The notes: generated by a model from the letters alone, not told the origin. A DNA stretch of 64,000 nt from Dryocola clanedunensis_A (GCA_038405435.1 JBBYHZ010000011.1), one strand, 5' to 3'; positions 1 through 9,324 are shown, counted from the first letter of the stretch. Program-made: numbers and translations.

Positions 1-18
1 GGTAATGTTGAGCTGCAT
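1..18 (-). CDS. hpf: Hpf ribosome hibernation promoting factor, start only
   Basis: Only the first six codons lie in the window, reading MQLNIT on the minus strand, with a Shine-Dalgarno AAGGAAG just upstream (23-29). This is how enterobacterial Hpf begins, and hpf is the usual gene directly downstream of rpoN. The family dimerises 70S ribosomes into inactive 100S particles in stationary phase. The call rests on the six residues plus synteny. Confidence 0.7.
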
Positions 19-40
19 AGTGTCTTCCTTATCAGTAGAG

Positions 41-1474
41 TCAAACGAGCTGCTTACGCTGGTTTGACGGTGGTATGGATAAAGACTCTCGGTACTTCGC
101 AACGGTGCGGCGTGCAACCATAATGCCTTGATCTGAAAGCATAGTCGTTAACTTGCTGTCGCTCAGAGGTTTCGCAGGGTTTTCCGCCGCAATTAACTTC
201 TTCACCAGCGCACGGATGGCCGTGGAGGAGGCTTCGCCGCCGCCCTCGGTGTTCACGTGGCTGGAGAAGAAATATTTCAGTTCAAAAATGCCACGCGGGC
301 TGTGCAAATACTTCTGCGTGGTCACGCGTGAGATGGTGGATTCGTGCATTTCTACGGCCTGGGCGATATCCGCCAGCACCATCGGCCGCATGTGTTCTTC
401 GCCATGCTCGAAAAAACCTTGCTGCTGCTCGACGATACAGCGGCTGACGCGCAGCAGGGTATCGTTGCGGCTCTCAAGGCTCTTAATCAGCCATTTCGCT
501 TCCTGCAGATTACTGCGGATGTACTGCGAATCGCTGTCGTTACGGCCGCTGTTGCCCAGCGCTGCGTACTGCTGGTTTATTTTCAGGCGTGGAATGCTAT
601 CTGAATTGAGCTCGACGGTCCAATGCCCCTGGAGCTTACGCACCAGCACGTCGGGAATGACGTATTCCGGTTCGCCGGTCTGGATGGACTGGCCGGGGCG
701 CGGGTCGAGGGACTGGATCAGGCACATAGCCTCTTTCAGCACGTCCTCTTTCAGACGAGTGACGCGCATCAGGCTGCGGAAATCGTGGTTCGCCAGCAGG
801 TCGAGATGCTCGCTGACGATCAGGCGGGCTTCATTGAGCCAGGGTGTCTCTTTGGCGTACTGGGAAAGCTGCACCAGCAGACAGTCACGCAGATCGCGCG
901 CCGCAACGCCGATAGGGTCAAAACGCTGAATGCGTTTAAGGACGGCTTCCACCTCATCAAGGGTGATTTCGTCGTCGCCCATGCTTTCCAGAATTTCTTC
1001 GAGGGAAACGGTGAGATACCCCGTTTCATCAACGGCGTCGACGATAGAGGTAGCAATAGCGGTGTCGGTGTCGGAGAACGGCGTCAGATCCACCTGCCAC
1101 ATCAGGTAATCCTGGAGGGACTGGGTAGTTTCGCCCTGGTAGACCGGGAGCTCATCGTCGCTGTAGTCAGACCCCGCGCCGGAAGGGGAGCCGGCCGTGT
1201 AGATTTCGTCCCAGCTGGTATCCAGCGGGAGCTCTTCGGGCATCTCTTTTTGTTCCAGCGCATCGCGAATATCCAGCGCTTCGTCTTCACGGGCTTCCTG
1301 CGCGTCGATTTCCTCATGCGGGTCGGTTTGCTCAAGCAGCGGATTATTCTCCAGCGCCTGTTGAAGTTCCTGCTGTAGCTCCAGCGTCGACAATTGCAGC
1401 AGACGAATAGCCTGCTGCAGCTGCGGAGTCATAGCAAGTTGTTGGCTGAGCCGTAACTGCAAACCTTGCTTCAT
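41..1474 (-). CDS. rpoN: RNA polymerase sigma-54 factor RpoN
   Basis: 477 residues, the normal length. Sigma-54 directs RNA polymerase to -24/-12 promoters of nitrogen, formate and stress genes and needs an AAA+ activator to open them. Visible are the Gln/Leu-rich region I (residues 1-50), an acidic linker (about 50-110), the core-binding domain, and near the C-terminus the RpoN box ARRTVAKYRE that contacts the -24 element. The frame is open to 1495, but the start MKQGLQLRLS at 1474 matches the conserved family N-terminus. It lies between lptB and hpf as in E. coli, probably in one transcription unit with the lpt genes. Confidence 0.97.
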   Translation of the reverse strand: MKQGLQLRLSQQLAMTPQLQQAIRLLQLSTLELQQELQQALENNPLLEQTDPHEEIDAQEAREDEALDIRDALEQKEMPEELPLDTSWDEIYTAGSPSGAGSDYSDDELPVYQGETTQSLQDYLMWQVDLTPFSDTDTAIATSIVDAVDETGYLTVSLEEILESMGDDEITLDEVEAVLKRIQRFDPIGVAARDLRDCLLVQLSQYAKETPWLNEARLIVSEHLDLLANHDFRSLMRVTRLKEDVLKEAMCLIQSLDPRPGQSIQTGEPEYVIPDVLVRKLQGHWTVELNSDSIPRLKINQQYAALGNSGRNDSDSQYIRSNLQEAKWLIKSLESRNDTLLRVSRCIVEQQQGFFEHGEEHMRPMVLADIAQAVEMHESTISRVTTQKYLHSPRGIFELKYFFSSHVNTEGGGEASSTAIRALVKKLIAAENPAKPLSDSKLTTMLSDQGIMVARRTVAKYRESLSIPPSNQRKQLV

Positions 1475-1522
1475 ATTCAGAGCGAACTTCCCCACATGTT
1501 TAGGTGTATGCGTCCTACCCTA

Positions 1523-2248
1523 TCAGAGTCTGAACTCTTCGCCCAGATAGACGCGCTTAACATGCTCGTCCTCAAGGATTTCTCCCGGCGTGCCGTGGGC
1601 GATTAAATGGCCCTGGCTGACGATGTAAGCGCGTTCACAAACCGCTAGGGTTTCACGTACGTTGTGGTCAGTTATCAGCACACCGAGGCCGCTGTCGCGT
1701 AAATGCTCGATGATTCGCTTGATGTCGATAACGGAAATTGGGTCAACGCCGGCAAAAGGTTCATCCAGCAGAATAAATTTTGGATTAGCGGCCAGCGCGC
1801 GGGCGATTTCCACACGACGGCGCTCACCGCCGGACAGGGACTGGCCGAGGTTATTGCGCAGATGTTCAATGTGGAACTCTTCCATCAGCTCGTTCGCACG
1901 GTCATCGCGCTGTTCGCTGGTCAGATCGTCACGGATTTGCAGCACGGCCATCAGGTTATCAAACACGCTCAGGCGGCGGAAAATAGACGCTTCCTGCGGA
2001 AGATAGCCGATACCGCGGCGCGCGCGGGCGTGCAGCGGCAGCATACTGATATCTTCGTCATCAATGATGATGTTACCCGCGTCGCGCGGCACGATACCCA
2101 CAACCATATAAAACGTCGTGGTTTTCCCCGCGCCGTTCGGGCCGAGCAGGCCGACAATTTCACCTGATTTTACGGTCAGGCTAACGTCTTCCACCACGCG
2201 GCGGCCTTTGTAGGCCTTGGCGAGGTTCTTCGCAATTAAAGTTGCCAT
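1523..2248 (-). CDS. lptB: LptB, LPS export ABC transporter ATPase
   Basis: 241 residues. Cytoplasmic ATPase that powers extraction of LPS from the inner membrane by LptB2FG and pushes it along the LptC-LptA bridge. Visible are Walker A GPNGAGKTT (about residues 35-43), the signature LSGGERRR, Walker B FILLDEP followed by the D-loop, and the switch histidine in ITDHN. It starts seven bases after lptA ends, so the two are surely cotranscribed. lptF and lptG are not in this window, as expected for enterobacteria. Confidence 0.97.
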   Translation of the reverse strand: MATLIAKNLAKAYKGRRVVEDVSLTVKSGEIVGLLGPNGAGKTTTFYMVVGIVPRDAGNIIIDDEDISMLPLHARARRGIGYLPQEASIFRRLSVFDNLMAVLQIRDDLTSEQRDDRANELMEEFHIEHLRNNLGQSLSGGERRRVEIARALAANPKFILLDEPFAGVDPISVIDIKRIIEHLRDSGLGVLITDHNVRETLAVCERAYIVSQGHLIAHGTPGEILEDEHVKRVYLGEEFRL

Positions 2249-2254
2249 AACGAA

Positions 2255-2821
2255 TTAGTTACTCTTTTTAGGGGCCGGAGCGGGCGCCGGGGCCGCCTTG
2301 CCGTCTTTGTTCTGCAGCTGTGAAGGCACCAGAACGGTGGTCACGCGCTTGCCTTTCTCGCTGAAGGCCTGCATTTTTTGCTCTTTCACGAGATAGGTAA
2401 TTTTGTCGCCTTTGATATTGCTGTCGAGCTGCTCAAGGAACGCATCGCCCGTCAGCACCACAAAGTCGTTTTGCAGTTCGTAATGCATGGTAGAGGCGTG
2501 GCCCTTAACCGGCTTGCCGCTGTCCTGCATCTGATAAAACGTGGCGGGCTTACCGAAGCCGTCAATCACCTCTTTGCCCTGCTCGCCGCCCGGACGGGTG
2601 ACCACAACTTTGTCGGCGTTAATCTTGATGCTGCCCTGCGTGACGATGACGTTACCGGTGAAGGTGACGACGTTGCCCTGCATATCCAGAGACTGCTGGT
2701 CAGATTCAATGTGAATGGGCTGCTCGGTATCACCGGTCAGCGCAGAGGCCGAAAAGCTGGCGGCCAAAAGTGTACTGCTCAGGGCTAAACTAAGGCTTAG
2801 TTTGTTTATTCTGGATTTCAT
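2255..2821 (-). CDS. lptA: LptA, periplasmic LPS bridge protein
   Basis: 188 residues from the start MKSRINKLSL. A start seven codons upstream (2842) is possible but would add residues absent from the family. An N-terminal signal peptide ends near SASA-LTG (about residue 27). The OstA beta-jellyroll domain follows and polymerises head to tail between LptC and LptD. The C-terminus is a low-complexity Pro/Ala/Lys tail. The start codon lies inside lptC: the two genes overlap by 32 bases, as in E. coli, which implies translational coupling. Confidence 0.96.
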   Translation of the reverse strand: MKSRINKLSLSLALSSTLLAASFSASALTGDTEQPIHIESDQQSLDMQGNVVTFTGNVIVTQGSIKINADKVVVTRPGGEQGKEVIDGFGKPATFYQMQDSGKPVKGHASTMHYELQNDFVVLTGDAFLEQLDSNIKGDKITYLVKEQKMQAFSEKGKRVTTVLVPSQLQNKDGKAAPAPAPAPKKSN

Positions 2822-3365
2822 AGGATGTTCTAACCTTTTCAATCAGCTCGGCGTTTTTGCTGCGTAAGTTTCCGCGCATTTTCATGCCGCTGGAGTTAAA
2901 GCTCGTGCCATACAGCGTCACCAAATCATCAGAGGCGACATCCTGAGTGATTAAGTTAACCTGCGCATTGTCTGTGGTAATTTTGCGTAACTGGGAATCC
3001 GGCGTCAGGGCTGTCAGCACGACGTTCCCGTACAGATAAAGCATCCTGTCATTGGTTAGTTTGGCGCGATCTGCAGTTAATGACCAGGTTGCCACTTTAT
3101 TTTCATCGTACTGCGTCATTACCGGCTTGGTGAACCACGAAATAGCCGTGTCGGAGAAGTACTCGACGTGCTCGGCAATCAGGCGATAATTCAGCGCCCC
3201 CTCAGGGTTGTAGACAACCGTAGAGGAGTGTTCGCTCTGGTAAGTCGGCTCGTTGGTGGCCACCGTTGGTGCAGTGACGTCGTCTTTGTCCACCAGGTTA
3301 ATACCAATTAATACCAGCGCCACAAGCGACAGCAGGATAATAACCCAACGCCTGGTTTTACTCAT
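2790..3365 (-). CDS. lptC: LptC, inner-membrane LPS transport protein
   Basis: 191 residues, the usual length. A single N-terminal membrane anchor (about residues 7-25, WVIILLSLVALVLIGINL) is followed by a periplasmic beta-jellyroll domain that takes LPS from LptB2FG and hands it to LptA. The gene overlaps kdsC upstream by four bases (ATGA) and lptA downstream by 32 bases. The block is therefore a tightly coupled Kdo synthesis and LPS export operon. Confidence 0.96.
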   Translation of the reverse strand: MSKTRRWVIILLSLVALVLIGINLVDKDDVTAPTVATNEPTYQSEHSSTVVYNPEGALNYRLIAEHVEYFSDTAISWFTKPVMTQYDENKVATWSLTADRAKLTNDRMLYLYGNVVLTALTPDSQLRKITTDNAQVNLITQDVASDDLVTLYGTSFNSSGMKMRGNLRSKNAELIEKVRTSYEIQNKQTKP

Positions 3366-3928
3366 ATGGACAGCCCTTTGGCTTCATCAAGCTTTCCTTG
3401 TGCCAGTAACAGCAGGTCGCAGACTTCACGCACCGCGCCGCGTCCGCCCGGAATGCGGGTTACGTAATCCGCGCGGGGAATAAGCAGGGGATGGGCATCG
3501 GCAACCGCCACGCTCAGCCCCACTTCCGCCATCACCGGCCAGTCGATAAGGTCGTCACCGACGTAGGCCACCTGTTCAGGCGAGAGCGCGAGTTTATCCA
3601 ACAGGTCACGAAAAGCCAGCAGCTTATCGGACTGTCCCTGATAAAGATGGGTGATGCCTAACGTCTCGCAGCGGTCTTCAAGCAGCTTCGCTTTACGACC
3701 GGTAATAATGGCGACTTCAATACCGGAGGTGAGGGCGCAGCGGATGCCGTAGCCATCCCGCACGTTAAAGGCCTTCAGCTCTTCGCCGCTGTTGCCCATG
3801 TAGATCAGGCCGTCGGACATGACGCCGTCCACATCCAGTATGAGCAAGCGCACGTTTGCTGCCCGCTCCATCACGCGCGCACTCACTGGCCCATAGCAGG
3901 TATCGAGTGACGCTTCAGGGTTACTCAT
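3362..3928 (-). CDS. kdsC: KdsC, Kdo-8-phosphate phosphatase
   Basis: 188 residues from MSNPEASLDT, the conserved start. The frame is open to 3991, but that would add 21 residues not seen in the family. HAD-superfamily phosphatase that releases Kdo from Kdo 8-phosphate for lipid A core assembly. The nucleophile motif is LDVDGVMSDG (about residues 32-41), and GDDLIDW supplies the C-terminal acidic Mg ligands. It follows kdsD by 16 bases, so substrate isomerase, phosphatase and LPS exporter are made together. Confidence 0.96.
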   Translation of the reverse strand: MSNPEASLDTCYGPVSARVMERAANVRLLILDVDGVMSDGLIYMGNSGEELKAFNVRDGYGIRCALTSGIEVAIITGRKAKLLEDRCETLGITHLYQGQSDKLLAFRDLLDKLALSPEQVAYVGDDLIDWPVMAEVGLSVAVADAHPLLIPRADYVTRIPGGRGAVREVCDLLLLAQGKLDEAKGLSI

Positions 3929-3944
3929 TAATTCTAATCCTTTG

Positions 3945-4931
3945 TTAAACCACGCCTGCGCGCAGCATGTCATGCATATGTACCACACCAATCAGCTGGT
4001 CGCCATCGGCTACCAGAACAGAGGTGATATGGCGGGACTGCATCAGGTTCAGGGCATCGACGGCAAGCGTTCCCGGGCGCACCCGGATGCCGCCTGCGGT
4101 CATTACGTCGGCGATATTCAGGGTATGCAGGTCAACACCCATATCGAAGACGCGGCGCAGGTCACCATCGGTGAAAATCCCTTCGATCTTCATCAGGTCG
4201 TTGCAGATGACGGTCATGCCCATATTTTTACGGGTGATCTCCAGCAGCGCATCACGCAGGGTTGCGTCTTTGCTGACGTGGGGAATTTCGTCGCCGGTGT
4301 GCATGATATCGTTGACGCGCAGTAACAGTTTACGCCCCAGCGCGCCGCCAGGGTGGGACAGGGCAAAATCTTCCTGCGTAAAGCCGCGAGCCTTCAGCAG
4401 CGCCACCGCGAGGGCATCGCCCATGACCAGCGTCGCCGTGGTGCTGGTGGTTGGCGCCAGGCCCAGCGGGCAGGCTTCCTGCGGCACTTTAATGCACAGA
4501 TGAATATCCGCCGCGCGGCCCATGGCGCTCTCAGGGCGGCCAGTCATGCAAATTAGCGGCACCTGAAGACGTTTCAGCACGGGGATCAGCGCGAGGATTT
4601 CGTTAGATTCACCGGAGTTGGAGATGGCAATCACCACGTCCTGAGGGGAAACCATGCCCAGATCGCCGTGGCTCGCCTCACCTGGATGAACAAAGAACGC
4701 CGGTGTTCCGGTGCTGGCAAAGGTCGCCGCCATTTTCTTACCGATATGGCCGGATTTACCCATGCCCATCACGACGACTTTGCCCGGGCAGTAGAAAATC
4801 TTCTCGCAGGCGGCGGAGAAATCAGCGTTGATGTACTGATCGAGCTGCGCCAGGCCTTCACGTTCAATGTTAAGGACGTCTTTTCCCGCCTGTTGAAAGT
4901 CAAAGCCCGGCTGTAGTTCTATGTGTGACAT
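3945..4931 (-). CDS. kdsD: KdsD, arabinose-5-phosphate isomerase
   Basis: 328 residues from MSHIELQPGF; an upstream ATG at 4955 would add eight residues. Converts ribulose 5-phosphate to arabinose 5-phosphate, the first committed step to Kdo. An N-terminal SIS sugar-isomerase domain (about 40-180, with GMGKSGHIG and SNSGESNE phosphosugar-binding motifs) is followed by two CBS domains (about 205-328). The gene starts 17 bases after yrbG ends and precedes kdsC. Confidence 0.96.
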   Translation of the reverse strand: MSHIELQPGFDFQQAGKDVLNIEREGLAQLDQYINADFSAACEKIFYCPGKVVVMGMGKSGHIGKKMAATFASTGTPAFFVHPGEASHGDLGMVSPQDVVIAISNSGESNEILALIPVLKRLQVPLICMTGRPESAMGRAADIHLCIKVPQEACPLGLAPTTSTTATLVMGDALAVALLKARGFTQEDFALSHPGGALGRKLLLRVNDIMHTGDEIPHVSKDATLRDALLEITRKNMGMTVICNDLMKIEGIFTDGDLRRVFDMGVDLHTLNIADVMTAGGIRVRPGTLAVDALNLMQSRHITSVLVADGDQLIGVVHMHDMLRAGVV

Positions 4932-4947
4932 ATTTTCCGTTTCCGAT

Positions 4948-5925
4948 TTATCCAACGACTGGTGACGCCATAAACCACAGCATCACGATCCATACGATAA
5001 AGGCGCATGTTAACAGAGCGCCGGTCGCCTTGCCGATAGAGCGTGGCTTACGCCAGCAAAACAGGGCGAAAATGGCACTAACCGCTAACATCACCCAGTA
5101 GTCACGGGCAAAGGCCAGCGGGTCAATATCGCCCGGGGCAATGAGCGCCGGGATGCCCAGCACGAACACAATATTAAATATATTCGATCCGATGATATTA
5201 CCGATAGCAATGTCATCTTCGCCTTTCCGCGCCCCGGCGATGGTGGTGGCCAGCTCCGGCAGGCTGGTACCGATGGCAATCACCGTCAGGCCGATGACCA
5301 GCTCGCTAACGCCAAAGAAATTGGCCAGCACGGTGGCGTTGTCGATAACCATGCGCGTTGCCATTGGCAAAATAATCAGCGCTACCGCGAGCCACAAAAA
5401 CGCTACGGACAGGCTACCCTCCCTGGGGAGCTCGGCAATTTGCTCTCTGGTCAGGCTGTCGTGCCCCTGCTTTTCAGCCAGGCGCGCCAGTTTAACGATA
5501 AACAGCAGATAGAGCACCGCCGCCGCGATAAGCAGCGCGCCGTTTAGCCGGCTCAGATGATTATCGTAAAGAAGAAAGCCCGCGATGTCGCTGAAGACTA
5601 ACATTAGGGGCAATTCGCGGCGCAGGATATCGGAATTGACGGTAAAAGGGTGCAGCAGCGCCGCCAGCCCCAGAATCAGCATAATGTTAGTGATATTCGA
5701 CCCTATCGCCGTGCCAACTGCCAGATCCAGCTGGCCGTGCAGGGCCGCCGAGCCTGCGACAATCATCTCCGGGAGGGACGTCCCGATGCTGACGACGGTC
5801 ATACCAATAATCAGGGGCGGAATTCCGACATTGCGGCACAGTATAGAAGCGGCAAACACCAGACGGTCGGCACCATAGACCACCAGAAGTAAACCGATAA
5901 TTAACAGAGCCGTAGCTAACAGCAT
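4948..5925 (-). CDS. yrbG: YrbG, Na+/Ca2+ exchanger-family membrane protein
   Basis: 325 residues, about ten membrane segments. The CaCA family signature occurs twice, GTSLPEM in the first half and GTSLPEL in the second, each in an alpha-repeat. This shows the inverted internal duplication typical of cation/Ca2+ exchangers. It is the first gene of the minus-strand kdsD-kdsC-lpt-rpoN series and is divergent from mlaF. The transported ion has not been settled for the E. coli homologue. Confidence 0.93.
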   Translation of the reverse strand: MLLATALLIIGLLLVVYGADRLVFAASILCRNVGIPPLIIGMTVVSIGTSLPEMIVAGSAALHGQLDLAVGTAIGSNITNIMLILGLAALLHPFTVNSDILRRELPLMLVFSDIAGFLLYDNHLSRLNGALLIAAAVLYLLFIVKLARLAEKQGHDSLTREQIAELPREGSLSVAFLWLAVALIILPMATRMVIDNATVLANFFGVSELVIGLTVIAIGTSLPELATTIAGARKGEDDIAIGNIIGSNIFNIVFVLGIPALIAPGDIDPLAFARDYWVMLAVSAIFALFCWRKPRSIGKATGALLTCAFIVWIVMLWFMASPVVG

Positions 5926-6151
5926 GCAAAATCCTTTATTCAGGTATAATCGCCGGTCCTGGGCCTGAAAATATCCGACGGGCGTGCAGATCTGAAGGGT
6001 ATCCAGTAATCCTTAATTCTGACTTTAAGCGCCCTAAAAGTAAAACAAATGCCAGCTTTCGCTAATCGCAGCAGGTAATATTCTGTAAAAATGATCGGTT
6101 TCCACTGCGTTTTGGCATCAGGCTTTACCCATACACTCTTTAAAAGGAAGG
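5926..6151. promoter_or_regulatory. Divergent promoter region between yrbG and mlaF
   Basis: About 225 bases separate the divergent yrbG and mlaF genes, so promoters for both the yrbG-kds-lpt and mla operons should lie here. The right part is AT-rich (around 6015-6140). A strong Shine-Dalgarno AAGGAAGG sits directly before mlaF. I could not pick -35/-10 boxes with confidence. Confidence 0.5.
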
Positions 6152-6970
6152 ATGATGAGCCAGACAGAGGCGAATCTGGTCGACATTCGCGGAGTGAGTT
6201 TCTCTCGGGGGAGTCGGCAGATCTTCGACAACATCTCGCTGACCGTGCCGCGAGGCAAGATCACGGCCATTATGGGCCCGTCCGGCATAGGGAAGACGAC
6301 GCTGCTGCGCCTGATTGGCGGGCAAATCGCCCCTGAACGCGGCGAGATCCTTTTCGACGGTGAAAACGTCCCGGAGATGTCGCGTTCGCGCCTGTTCACC
6401 GTGCGTAAACGCATGAGCATGCTGTTCCAGTCCGGGGCGCTGTTTACCGATCTCAACGTCTTTGAAAATGTCGCTTACCCGCTGCGCGAACACCGTCGTC
6501 TGCCGGAGCCGCTGCTGCGCAGTACGGTCATGATGAAGCTTGAGGCCGTTGGCCTGCGGGGCGCGGCGAATTTAATGCCGTCTGAACTGTCCGGCGGTAT
6601 GGCCCGCCGCGCCGCGCTTGCCCGTGCGATTGCGCTTGAGCCAGACCTGATCATGTTTGACGAGCCTTTCGTCGGCCAGGATCCCATTACCATGGGCGTG
6701 CTGGTAAAACTCATCTCTGAACTAAACAGCGCCTTAGGCGTAACCTGCATCGTGGTCTCCCACGACGTGCCGGAGGTGCTGAGCATTGCCGACTACGCCT
6801 ATATCGTCGCCGACCAGCACATCGTGGCCGAGGGCAGCCCGGAAACGCTTCGCGACAACCGGGAGCCTCGGGTGCGTCAGTTCCTCGACGGGATTGCGGA
6901 CGGCCCGGTGCCATTCCGCTATCCAGCGGCGGATTACCAGGCCGATCTATTATCTGAAACAGGGAGTTAG
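6152..6970 (+). CDS. mlaF: MlaF, phospholipid transport ABC ATPase
   Basis: 272 residues from the first ATG. Two tandem ATGs occur (6152 and 6155). The second leaves a better gap to the AAGGAAGG ribosome site, so either may be used. ATPase of the MlaFEDB inner-membrane complex, which moves mislocalised phospholipids between the inner membrane and the periplasmic carrier MlaC. Visible are Walker A GPSGIGKTT, signature LSGGMARR, Walker B LIMFDEP and switch histidine VSHD. First gene of the mlaFEDCB operon. Confidence 0.97.
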   Translation: MMSQTEANLVDIRGVSFSRGSRQIFDNISLTVPRGKITAIMGPSGIGKTTLLRLIGGQIAPERGEILFDGENVPEMSRSRLFTVRKRMSMLFQSGALFTDLNVFENVAYPLREHRRLPEPLLRSTVMMKLEAVGLRGAANLMPSELSGGMARRAALARAIALEPDLIMFDEPFVGQDPITMGVLVKLISELNSALGVTCIVVSHDVPEVLSIADYAYIVADQHIVAEGSPETLRDNREPRVRQFLDGIADGPVPFRYPAADYQADLLSETGS

Positions 6971-6976
6971 CGGACT

Positions 6977-7759
6977 ATGCTATTTAATGCACTGGCATCG
7001 TTCGGGCGGCGAGGCTTAAAAACCTGCGCGTCGTTCGGGCGAGCCGGGTTGATGCTCTTTAACGCCGTGGTCGGGAAACCGGAATTTCGTAAACACGCGC
7101 CGCTGCTGGTGCGCCAGCTCTATAACGTTGGCGTGCTCTCGCTGGTGATTATCGTCGTCTCCGGCCTGTTTATCGGCATGGTTCTGGGTTTACAGGGTTA
7201 CCTGGTCCTCACCACCTACAGCGCGGAGTCAAGCCTCGGCATGCTGGTGGCGCTCTCGCTGCTTCGCGAGCTGGGGCCGGTGGTTGCCGCGCTGCTGTTT
7301 GCCGGACGGGCAGGATCGGCGCTGACCGCAGAAATCGGCCTGATGAAAGCCACCGAGCAGCTCTCCAGCATGGAGATGATGGCCGTTGACCCCCTCAGGC
7401 GCGTTGTCTCACCGCGCTTCTGGGCGGGCGTAATCTCTCTGCCGCTGCTGACGCTGATTTTTGTCGCGGTGGGCGTCTGGGGCGGCGCGCTGGTCGGGGT
7501 GAACTGGAAGGGCATTGATGCCGGTTTCTTCTGGTCCGCGATGCAGAACGCCGTTAACTGGCGTCTCGATTTAGTTAACTGTGTCATTAAAAGCGTGGTG
7601 TTTGCCATTACCGTAACGTGGATTGCGTTATTTAATGGTTACGATGCTATTCCGACGTCCGCAGGGATCAGCCGGGCAACGACACGTACCGTTGTGCACG
7701 CTTCACTGGCCGTTCTTGGCCTTGATTTTGTGCTCACAGCACTGATGTTTGGGAATTGA
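6977..7759 (+). CDS. mlaE: MlaE, phospholipid transport permease
   Basis: 260 residues. Membrane permease of the Mla complex, with about five or six hydrophobic segments after an amphipathic N-terminal helix. The family signature around ELGPVVAALLFAGRAGSALTAE-like sequence is present near residues 95-115. It starts six bases after mlaF stops and ends just before mlaD starts, as in the E. coli operon. Confidence 0.96.
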   Translation: MLFNALASFGRRGLKTCASFGRAGLMLFNAVVGKPEFRKHAPLLVRQLYNVGVLSLVIIVVSGLFIGMVLGLQGYLVLTTYSAESSLGMLVALSLLRELGPVVAALLFAGRAGSALTAEIGLMKATEQLSSMEMMAVDPLRRVVSPRFWAGVISLPLLTLIFVAVGVWGGALVGVNWKGIDAGFFWSAMQNAVNWRLDLVNCVIKSVVFAITVTWIALFNGYDAIPTSAGISRATTRTVVHASLAVLGLDFVLTALMFGN

Positions 7760-7763
7760 GTTC

Positions 7764-8315
7764 ATGCAAACAAAGAAATTTGAAACTGGAGTGGGTGCGT
7801 TTCTGATTGTGGCGCTGCTGGCCATTATCTTCCTGTGTCTGAAAGTGGCGAACGTCACCTCGTTACGCAGCGAGCCGACCTATCGCGTCTATGCGACCTT
7901 CGACAATATTGGCGGCCTGAATACCGGTTCTCCGGTTCGTCTGGGCGGCGTGGTTATCGGCCGTGTTGAAAGCATCGCGCTTGATGAGAAGACCTATCTT
8001 CCCCGCGTCACCATGGAAATCGAACAGCGCTACAACCACATTCCCGACACCAGCTCGCTGGCGATCAGGACCTCCGGCCTGCTGGGGGAGCAGTTCCTGG
8101 CGCTGAACCTGGGTTTTGACGACCCGGAGCTCGGCTCGTCTATCCTTAAAGACGGGGGCACCATCCAGGACACCAAATCAGCCTTAGTTCTCGAAGATCT
8201 GATCGGTCAGTTCCTGTATAAGAGCGGGAACGGTGACGAACAGAAATCCGGGGATAACCAGCCGGCGGCCGTGCAGCCTGATGCAGCTTCGCCGCAGCCA
8301 GGCACGACGAACTAA
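7764..8315 (+). CDS. mlaD: MlaD, MCE-domain phospholipid-binding protein
   Basis: 183 residues from MQTKKFETGV. The frame is open from 7749, but this start matches the family and lies four bases after the mlaE stop. One N-terminal membrane anchor (about 8-30) is followed by a periplasmic MCE domain (about 38-145) that forms a hexameric ring with a hydrophobic lipid channel. The tail is Pro/Ala/Gln-rich and likely disordered. Confidence 0.96.
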   Translation: MQTKKFETGVGAFLIVALLAIIFLCLKVANVTSLRSEPTYRVYATFDNIGGLNTGSPVRLGGVVIGRVESIALDEKTYLPRVTMEIEQRYNHIPDTSSLAIRTSGLLGEQFLALNLGFDDPELGSSILKDGGTIQDTKSALVLEDLIGQFLYKSGNGDEQKSGDNQPAAVQPDAASPQPGTTN

Positions 8316-8333
8316 TCAACGAGGAAAGTTATT

Positions 8334-8966
8334 ATGTTTAAACGTTTTGTGATGATCGCCATGCTGGTGATTGCACCCTTCGCTATGGCGTCGGCAGACC
8401 AGACTAATCCTTATAAACTGATGAACGAAGCGGCGCAGAAAACCTTCGACCGTCTGAAAACCGAGCAGCCAAAAATCCGTCAGAATCCGAACTATCTGCG
8501 CGATATCGTCGGCCAGGAGCTGCTGCCATACGTGCAAATCAAATACGCTGGTGCGCTGGTGTTAGGCCGCTACTACAAAGATGCGACCCCGGCACAGCGT
8601 GACGCCTATTTCAAAGCGTTCGAAGAGTACCTGAAGCAGGCCTACGGCCAGGCGCTGGCAATGTATAACGGCCAGTCCTATCAGATTGCCCCGGAACAGC
8701 CGCTGGGCGATGCGACCATCATCCCAATCCGCGTCACCATCATCGATCCAAACGGCCGCCCGCCGGTGCGTCTGGACTTCCAGTGGCGTAAGAACAGCCA
8801 GACCGGTAACTGGCAGGCGTTCGACATGATTGCCGAAGGCGTCAGCATGATCACCACCAAGCAAAATGAGTGGAGCGATATTCTGCGCACCAAGGGTATC
8901 GACGGCCTGACCGCGCAGCTGAAATCTATTTCACAGCAGCCGATCACCCTGGAAAACAAAAAGTAA
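8334..8966 (+). CDS. mlaC: MlaC, periplasmic phospholipid carrier
   Basis: 210 residues with a clear signal peptide (residues 1-21, cleavage after MASA). Soluble carrier that shuttles phospholipid between the MlaA-porin complex at the outer membrane and MlaD. It is preceded by a good ribosome site (GAGGAAAG). Its stop codon TAA overlaps the mlaB start as TAATG at 8964-8968. Confidence 0.96.
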   Translation: MFKRFVMIAMLVIAPFAMASADQTNPYKLMNEAAQKTFDRLKTEQPKIRQNPNYLRDIVGQELLPYVQIKYAGALVLGRYYKDATPAQRDAYFKAFEEYLKQAYGQALAMYNGQSYQIAPEQPLGDATIIPIRVTIIDPNGRPPVRLDFQWRKNSQTGNWQAFDMIAEGVSMITTKQNEWSDILRTKGIDGLTAQLKSISQQPITLENKK

Positions 8967-9271
8967 TGAGCGAACAGCTGAGCTGGACCCGTGAGGGCAG
9001 CACGCTGAGGCTTGCCGGTGAGCTGGACAGCGAAACGGTCCAGACGCTGTGGGCAGATCGTCACAAAGTGATGGGCGGCGTGCAGTCGCTCGATCTTTCA
9101 GATTTATCTCGGGTGGATACCGCAGGGGTTGCCCTGCTCATCCATCTGATTGCCCAGGCCCGCAGGCAGGGTAATGAGGTCACGCTGCACGGCGCCAGCG
9201 ACAAGCTGCAAACGCTGGTGCAACTTTATAACCTGCCGCAAGGCCTGCTCCCCGCCTTTGCAAACCAATAA
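8966..9271 (+). CDS. mlaB: MlaB, STAS-domain subunit
   Basis: 101 residues from MSEQLSWTRE. The frame runs open upstream inside mlaC, but the TAATG stop-start overlap fixes this start. The STAS domain carries the DTAGVALL motif (conserved Thr/Ser region, about 51-58). MlaB binds MlaF and is needed for assembly and activity of the transporter. Last gene of the mla operon, followed by a hairpin terminator. Confidence 0.95.
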   Translation: MSEQLSWTREGSTLRLAGELDSETVQTLWADRHKVMGGVQSLDLSDLSRVDTAGVALLIHLIAQARRQGNEVTLHGASDKLQTLVQLYNLPQGLLPAFANQ

Positions 9272-9292
9272 TTTCATAGCGTTACTCTCCGC

Positions 9293-9324
9293 GCCCTCAG
9301 GTCTGCCCGACCCGGGGGCTTTTT
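9293..9324 (+). terminator. Rho-independent terminator after mlaB
   Basis: An 11-pair stem with one mismatch and one G-U pair (arms 9293-9303 and 9309-9319), loop of five, then five T residues. It separates mlaFEDCB from ibaG-murA. Confidence 0.8.
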